Shown here: in pieces, positions 9,656 through 15,149 of the stretch
Layout: each line of letters opens with the position of its first letter
Numbering within the stretch: the stretch's first letter is position 1
NCBI GenBank assembly: GCA_030141585.1
Contig: JAQIFP010000105.1
Coordinates: forward strand, 1-15,149
Direction of reading: 5' to 3'
From: Ophryocystis elektroscirrha
Taxonomy: Eukaryota > Apicomplexa > Conoidasida > Neogregarinorida > Ophryocystidae
Length of the DNA stretch: 15,149 nucleotides
Program-made: the position numbers and the translations under genes
Notes under the pieces: generated by a model
Databases searched by the model: none
What the model was told of the DNA's origin: nothing
The model's input: the letters and a program-made list of their open reading frames with translations, nothing else

Positions 9656-10750
9656 ATGTTAAAAATAATACTTTCAACTTATATTTTTTATAATCATTTA
9701 TTTTCAGCTAATTCGTTAAAAATAATTCCGACAGATAATTTGCTTGCTGCGGAAAACACAGATACTACTTCGAATACAGAAAATATTTCAGCTAGTAACA
9801 CTTTACGAGACTTAGGAAAACTGAGTAATGATTTCTCATTGATATAATCAGTAGAAAATAATAAAAATAGCGTTAAAATATGTTTAATATTATTAATTAA
9901 ATGAAAATATGAATAAATCTTCTTTTCATAAGTAAAATTTATGCATTTATTTAAAAAATTGTCTAATAAAAATTTTTGCTTACAGTATCGGGTTCTTTTT
10001 TTATTCATTTAGATTTAATAAATATAAAATTATAAATAGTAAATATTGAATATTAAATAATAATAATATTGTACTAAACAGAGTTAGTAGTTATTGGTTT
10101 GCGTATAGGTGTTTGTAAGCATTAATTTATAGAGAAAAAACGTGTATAAATTGGTGGGTTGATGTTTGCACTAATAAATAGAAAAAATGTGTACGTTTTG
10201 AGCTGTATTGCGGTTTAAAACGTTAGTTTAAGTCCCAGAAAACTATTTAATGCAGAGAATTGAGCAAATCTAAACAACTTGTTTTGTAGGTCAGATCTAT
10301 AGAAATACAGTTATAAATGCACCAGAGAAATTTGATGAAAAGCTTGGTGTAATAAGTTTCGACGTATCCCCTGAATACGATGGATTTTTCAGCTCGTGTA
10401 TCGACCAAGCGACGTCATACAACGACATCAACTCCCCATGCTGGAAAGTTTTGACTGAATATCAGAACTTAATGCATTCAAAAGCCATGGTAAGATATTT
10501 TTATTTTTCTGCATTATTTCAGGAACGTCTTGAACCTCCGGCCATAGAAGGTTTCTGAAAATAATACAATATTTTATAAATTGCAGATCTTTTGGACTCT
10601 TTAAGTCTAAGTGATCGCTTAGAATTCGATAACGAAGAAATACGGCAACGTGAAAAAAGTCAAAATACTTTACAACATAAGTTTATGGTGAGCCTTATAC
10701 ATATATGGTATTGTTTTCAGTTAATAGCAAATAAAACAAAATCTAACTAA
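9656..10750 (+). CDS. Small protein with signal-peptide-like N-terminus, unknown family
   Basis: Exons 9656-9824, 10290-10489, 10523-10550, 10587-10687 and 10721-10750 join in phase (introns 465, 33, 36 and 33 bp) to give about 175 residues. The N-terminus MLKIILSTYIFYNHLFSA reads as a cleavable signal peptide: one Lys, a hydrophobic core, a small residue near 18. The rest is hydrophilic, with Thr/Asn-rich 30-50, a block near 65-120 with two Cys (FSSC and SPCW) and a charged, helix-prone tail (EIRQREKSQ). I recognise no family. A secretory or parasite-organelle destination is inference. The third mini-intron has a non-consensus donor GTTTCT. The last intron can be retained without changing the stop (33 bp, no in-frame stop), and an acceptor 7 nt further on would instead open the frame into the rhomboid. 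The join from exon 1 to exon 2 is the weakest part of the model. Confidence 0.55.
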
Positions 10751-10778
10751 CAAAATACACTGTTTTTTTTTTGGAAAT

Positions 10779-12234
10779 ATGCTGTACAATAAACAATATG
10801 TGAGGGACATCATAAAAACAGATGACGCTGCGTATAAAAACATCTATATTTTTGGCAAACTCAAATTATTCATATGTATTTTTTATACAACACTTTTTAT
10901 GCTATTTTTGAGGTAATACTAACTAAAATTAAATTCATTTGTTTATATACTATTTAATTGTACGTATAATTATTTTTATACATATAATAAGTATATCTAA
11001 TATTTTTCAACGTATATAATATATTGATACAATATATAGTATATAATATATATAATATATACATATTATAATATTTAGTATATAATATAATATATAGTAT
11101 ATAATATATATTATAATATATACATATTATCATATATAGTATATAATATATACATATTATAATATTTAGTATATAATATAATATATAATATATAATATAT
11201 ATTATAATATATACATATTATCATATTATATAATATATAAATATTATAATATATAGTATATAATATATATAACATAATATATAGTTTATAATATATAAAA
11301 TATATTTAATATATTTAATTTATATAATATATAACATTAATATATGTATTTATTAGTGTGTCTGTGTATATTTATAGATATTAAATAATAATTTATTTAG
11401 ACTATTTGATAAAAAGAAAAAATAAAACAGTTTCTGTTGTATAACAGTCAATAATTCGTGTATAACATTAACAATTAATCGTAAAAAATCAGTGTAAACA
11501 TTGAGGGTTTTTTTTTTTCTTCAGTATATGTATTAATGGGAAATTGGAAGCAATTGAATTGAATAGATATTTAGGCCCCGCAACAAAAGTTGTTTTACTT
11601 TTGGGAGGAAACAATTTGTGTTTAATAAACCATGGTGAATTATGGAGACTGGTAACTGCATTATATTTACATGCTGGAATAATTCATTGGCTATGTAATA
11701 TAATTATAATATCAATTTTATTATCAATCGTTGAGCCTGATTGGGGTTTTTTGAGGTCATTCTACATATACCACATGGCCGGGATGACAGGTATTTTTAT
11801 TGAATATTTTGATATCTAGGCAATCTGGCATCACTCATGTATTTGAGTGAAAATGCAGTAGCTGCGGGAGCTTCACCCAGCGCATATGGTTTAATTGGAG
11901 CATTTTTGATATACATTCTAGGTACTACGAAAAATCCAATATACACGTTCTTTTAGAATATCAAAAAGAAATTAAAAAATCTATGGTTCTATTTTTACAG
12001 GTTTCGTTATTTACAGTATACTTTATTGTATTTACACTAATACAGATTGCCTCCATTCTTACTGGATTTATTTTTTTCGAGACAATCGATAACGTCTCTC
12101 ATTTAGGGGGATTTCTTGCCGGAATTATTCTTAGTCTAACAACTACTCCTGTCAAATTTAATAGCCCTGATCAACCACAAAATCAAAGAGAATCATTATA
12201 CTTTTTTTCTAACCATGAAAAATTAAGTACATAG
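10779..12234 (+). CDS. Rhomboid intramembrane serine protease (ROM1-sized)
   Basis: Exons 10779-10912, 11525-11790, 11820-11921 and 11957-12234 join in phase (introns 612, 29 and 35 bp) to give about 259 residues. The rhomboid core is complete: the WR motif in GELWRLVTALYLHAG (W85-R86), HAGIIHWLCN (H94, H99, N103), the catalytic Ser in GASPSAYGLIGA (S152) and the catalytic His in DNVSHLGGFLAG (H216). Hydrophobic segments fit the six-to-seven-helix fold. Rhomboids cleave transmembrane helices within the membrane; apicomplexan members process surface adhesins and other substrates, but the substrate here is unknown. Size and lack of a long N-terminal domain resemble ROM1. The start at 10779 lies only 28 bp after the stop of the preceding gene. 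The frame is open upstream to a possible acceptor at 10727, so a longer N-terminus or a fusion is possible. Confidence 0.88.
10913..11524 (+). other. Long AT-repeat intron of the rhomboid gene
   Basis: A 612-bp intron, donor GTAATA, acceptor preceded by a long T-run and CTTCAG. Its middle is an AT-only array. Confidence 0.8.
11061..11240. repeat. ~91-bp AT-rich tandem repeat, about two copies
   Basis: ACATATTATAATATTTAG occurs at 11061 and again at 11152, and TACATATTATCATA at 11121 and 11212; both pairs are 91 bp apart. This is a tandem duplication inside the first rhomboid intron. Confidence 0.75.
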
Positions 12235-12340
12235 CAAAATACATTAAATTATTTTCTTATTTTTTATAGGAAAATTATTAAAACTATTGATATATTCATT
12301 TACCAGTAATATATATATATGTATAAATGTATATGTCTAT

Positions 12341-12690
12341 AACTATATATATAAATTTATCAGTAATACATATATATATATATATATATAAATATTTGTA
12401 TACCTATATATTCAAAATTATCAGTAATACATAAATAAATATATATATATAAATCTACTGGTAAGATATATAAATATTTATGTGTATAACTATATATATA
12501 AATTTATCAGTAATACATATATATATATATATATATAAATATTTGTATACCTATATATTCGAAATTATCAGTATTACATATATAAATATATATATATATA
12601 TAAATCTACTGGTAAGATATATAAATATTTATGTGTATAACTATATATATAAATTTATCAGTAATACATATATATATATATATATATGTA
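12341..12690. repeat. ~149-bp tandem repeat, about 2.3 copies
   Basis: The phrase AACTATATATATAAATTTAT followed by CAGTAATACAT starts at 12341, 12488 and about 12639 (spacings 147 and 151 bp). Further shared blocks are AAATATTTGTATACC and AAATCTACTGGTAAGAT. It lies in the spacer downstream of the rhomboid gene. The frame at 12480-12731 is a by-product of the repeat. Confidence 0.85.
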
Positions 12691-12816
12691 TAGATAGATC
12701 TCTAATTCCTTCTGTGGAGTATTTTATATAGACATTTATAAATTATATATAAATATATATATGTGTACGGTTTAATGTAATACAAAGCATCAGACATCAA
12801 CGGAGAATTGACGCCA

Positions 12817-13097
12817 ATGTCTCAAAGTGATATAGAAGCACAACTATCGGAAAAACTAGAGAATCATTTGAACGAAGAATCAAAAGAGCAAGGGTATACA
12901 TTTCAATAGAGTATTAGAACAAATGTAGTGATTCCAAAAAAAATGAAAAAATCCGATTAAAGCGTTACTTTCAAATAAGGCATTTGTCAGATACTCCATG
13001 CTACGACTATAGCTTTACTAAACACGCTTGGCTAATCAAAATTGCAGGGTTATTAGCAATGGTAATACAAAAAATTAAACATTTTTTTGTTGCATAA
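12817..13097 (+). CDS. Small orphan protein, acidic N-terminus
   Basis: Exons 12817-12893 and 12929-13097 join in phase across a 35-bp mini-intron to give about 81 residues. The protein has an acidic N-terminus (MSQSDIEAQLSEKLENHLNEE...), a basic middle (EKIRLKRYFQIR) and a mildly hydrophobic C-terminal segment (HAWLIKIAGLLAM). The frame is open upstream of the ATG back to 12781, so an upstream exon is possible. A donor-like GTAATA at 13062 would, if used, replace the last 11 residues; a candidate acceptor near 13239 gives a short hydrophobic tail. The order acidic, basic, hydrophobic faintly recalls plant-type Tom22, but no diagnostic motif is present and I do not assign it. Base composition and the clean mini-intron argue that it is real. 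Confidence 0.5.
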
Positions 13098-13460
13098 TGA
13101 TTAATAAATAAATTAATGTACGTAGGGTAGTACAAACTAAAAGGCAATAAACTATGTAAATTAAATATTTTGATAAATTTACAATAAATACTTAAACGAA
13201 CATATTTTTTATAAGGCTGTACATATTTTTTGTGTATAGAAAGGAAACTGTGTTTTATTAATCAGATATTATTCTGGTTCCTTACACTGAAATATCAAAG
13301 AACCTGTCAAATTTCATTGTATAGATCTTTAAAATCGCAAACACTCTATCTTTTTCCGCAAAAGGTCCAGTAGCATAGAAGCCTACTCTTCCATCTCTTA
13401 GGTTTCTAATTCCTCATATTTATTTGTTTATCATTTTTTATGTGTTAAATTTTTGTTAAA
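13098..13460. other. Spacer upstream of the helicase, with an unexplained open stretch
   Basis: The first half is AT-rich. At 13270-13410 the composition becomes less AT-biased and a 40-codon frame is open on the minus strand (13405-13282), preceded by a TAG that could be a splice acceptor. Plus-strand frames here are shorter. Nothing in it can be named; it also contains the helicase 5' region. Confidence 0.4.
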
Positions 13461-14866
13461 ATGTCTGTGAGATTGTGTAGAACATTTGACGAGTTAGTAA
13501 ACAGTAAAATTGTTTCCGATTGGTGCCTAGAGTACGCCAATAAAAATTCATTTGCTAAACTTTCTCCAGTACAAGAGACTGTCATCCCTTTCTTCATACA
13601 AAAAAATCAGGATTTAGCAATAGAGGCATGTACAGGATCGGGAAAAACATTAGCATTTTTGATTCCGTGTGTAGAGCTACTTCTTCGTTCAAAAACACAA
13701 CCTAAACCCCATCATATAGGTGCTTTATGTCTAGCTCCTACACGAGAATTAGCTAATCAAATATATACAGTCCTTAAAGATATTCTGGAGTTTGCTAATA
13801 AAAAAAAAAAATGGTGTTCTTCTTTATTATTAGTAGGCCAATCTATGCTAAAAGAAAGTATTCAAAGCCTTAAAAAAAATGAAGAATCTAGAGATTGGAC
13901 CATATGCGTAGCAACACCAGGAAGACTCAATTCTCTTATAGAAATTCAAGAAATTAGACAAGTATGTTAATTTAATTATTAAATTTAAAATATTTTATTA
14001 TTATTAATTAATAAAAATAATTTAAAAAAAAAAAAAAAAAAATAAATATAATTTAATTTATAATTAATTATTTTATAATAAAATTATAATCAATTGTTAT
14101 ATAATAAAATCATTAATAATTATTTTATAATATCATTATAATTAATTATTTTATAAAAAATTCATAATTAATTAATTTATAATAATATTATAATTAATTA
14201 ATTTTATTTATAATAAAGAATATTATTTTACTGATTAAATTAACTTTTTAGATACTGAATATACAAGATTTAAGTGTACTTGTTTTTGATGAAGCAGATC
14301 GTTTATTTATTAACCATGCATCGTTCGAAATCCAATTGTCCTCTATTTTATCGTGGGTTCCAAAACAACGAAAAACAGCGGTGTTTTCAGCCACACTAAC
14401 AGATGAATTAAAGAGTTTAGTGAAAGCGGGAATGCGTAACCCTATGTTTTTTCGAGTATTAATAAATGATACCCAAATTAACTCGAATAATATACACTCA
14501 GTCCCATCTACTTTACAAAATTATTATATAATTATTGAACGTGACCAAAAACTGAGTTACCTAATCAAGTTTTTACTGGTTTTTATTATCAAAAAAAAAC
14601 ATAAGTCTATTATTTTCCTCCCGACCTGTGCGAGTGTTATGTTTTTGTATGGTTTCCTTGATTTTATCCTAAAGAATGTTTTTAACGTCAAAAACTTCTC
14701 TTTGGAGAAATTATGCAGAAAAATGAGCTCAAAATCTCGCATCAATTCCTGTACAAAGTTTAATACTGTTGTCAATAAACCCGCTATCCTTTTAGCTACG
14801 GATTTGGCTGCTCGTGGACTTGACTTTCAAAATCTAGACTGGGTTGTTCAATTTGAGGCACCTACG
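13461..14866 (+). CDS. SPB4: Spb4/DDX55-type DEAD-box RNA helicase, 3' end beyond window
   Basis: Exons 13461-13961 and 14252-14866 join in phase 0 across a 290-bp intron (donor GTATGT, acceptor TTTTTAG) to give the first 372 residues. Motifs in order: Q-motif region ending SPVQ (35-38), motif I ACTGSGKT (56-63), Ia PTREL (93-97), TPGR near 155, DEAD (180-183), SAT (213-215) and motif V ATDLAARGLD (349-358). The segment STLQNYYIII...K..YLIKFL and the phrase EAPT at the end fit the Spb4/DDX55 family, which acts in 60S ribosomal subunit maturation in the nucleolus. Motif VI (HRxGRTAR) and the C-terminal extension are missing because a donor (GTATTT) occurs at 14867 and the next exon lies outside. 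The region 300-345 is diverged relative to the family. Confidence 0.9.
13962..14251 (+). other. AT-rich intron of the helicase gene
   Basis: A 290-bp intron with donor GTATGT and acceptor TTTTTAG. It holds a poly-A run (about 14023-14041) and repeated ATAATTAATTATTTTATAAT-like units. Confidence 0.85.
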
Positions 14867-15064
14867 GTATTTATTTATAGTTTAAATCTATTTATTATGC
14901 TATATTGAATATATTTGTATATATCATATTACTATGATATATATATATATACATATATATTATACATGTATATTATTGTTAACATATAATTACTTATATA
15001 TATATATGTATATATATATTTACATTATATACATATATTAACAATAATATATACATATATATAT
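14867..15064 (+). other. Start of next helicase intron, TA-rich with inverted repeat
   Basis: Begins with donor GTATTT directly after the codon for Thr372. Contains TA arrays and an inverted repeat: TATATTATTGTTAA at 14969-14982 and its exact reverse complement at 15038-15051. No acceptor is reached inside the window. Confidence 0.65.
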
Positions 15065-15149
15065 AGAGAGCGGTGTGGAGGGAGAGAGTAGATCTCGCGG
15101 GGGGCCGTGTATTTAAAAAAAAAAAATAACGATCACTTCTCTACATATC
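15065..15149. other. Probable Illumina adapter and poly-A at contig end
   Basis: A sudden GC-rich block (15065-15113) follows, with errors, the order of the reverse-complemented Illumina universal (P5) adapter: GAGCGTCGTGTAGGG is matched by GAGCGGTGTGGAGGG, AGTGTAGATCTCGG by AGTAGATCTCGCGG, and CGCCGTATCATT by GGCCGTGTATTT. A poly-A run follows, as in read-through past an adapter. No other part of the window has such composition. Confidence 0.8.

Noticed and set aside
12480..12731. Open frame of 83 codons downstream of the rhomboid
   Set aside because: It is a by-product of the 149-bp AT repeat, with Tyr/Ile-rich nonsense composition.
1..15149. Mobile element or viral insertion
   Set aside because: No transposase, reverse transcriptase, integrase or terminal repeats with target duplications were seen.
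1..15149. Altered genetic code
   Set aside because: The well-supported exons end in TAA or TGA and contain no in-frame TAA, TAG or TGA, so the standard code fits.

Overview
This is nuclear DNA from an extremely AT-rich, intron-bearing protist. The gene set (a ROM1-sized rhomboid protease, a Rab5-family GTPase, ribosome-biogenesis and diphthamide factors), the standard stop codons and the very short introns fit an apicomplexan or related alveolate parasite best. I cannot name the genus, and other tiny-intron parasites are not excluded. GC-richer exons are embedded in (TA)n-type introns and spacers.

Layout on the + strand: 1-576 is an AT-repeat spacer. 577-5703 is a five-exon gene for a ~949-residue multi-pass membrane protein of unknown function. 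6137-7414 holds two minus-strand genes: a Dph4/DNAJC24-type J-protein (7414-7037) and an Esf2/ABT1 RNA-binding protein (7044-6137), whose coding regions overlap by 8 nt. 8065-9421 is an eight-exon Rab5-like GTPase. 9519-9590 is tRNA-Gln(UUG). 9656-10750 is a five-exon gene for a small protein with a signal-peptide-like N-terminus. 10779-12234 is a four-exon rhomboid protease. 12341-12690 is a ~149-bp tandem repeat. 12817-13097 is a small two-exon orphan gene. 13461 to the end is the 5' part of a Spb4/DDX55 DEAD-box helicase. The last ~85 bases (15065-15149) look like degraded Illumina adapter plus poly-A, so the contig end is an artefact.

I built the gene models by joining reading frames across GT...AG introns whose phases match and whose joins rebuild conserved family motifs. 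Two intron classes appear: mini-introns of 29-36 bp (eleven) and one of 62 bp, and long introns of about 180-1190 bp filled with AT repeats. Cellular themes are ribosome assembly (Esf2, Spb4), translation (Dph4, tRNA-Gln), and endosomal or secretory functions (Rab5, rhomboid, signal-peptide protein). There is no sign of an operon-like pathway except the overlapping Dph4/Esf2 pair.

Most worth a second look: the Dph4/Esf2 overlap; alanine in place of the catalytic glutamine in the Rab5-like protein; tandem splice acceptors that could either end the secreted protein or fuse it in frame to the rhomboid; the unidentified membrane protein; and the adapter at the window end.
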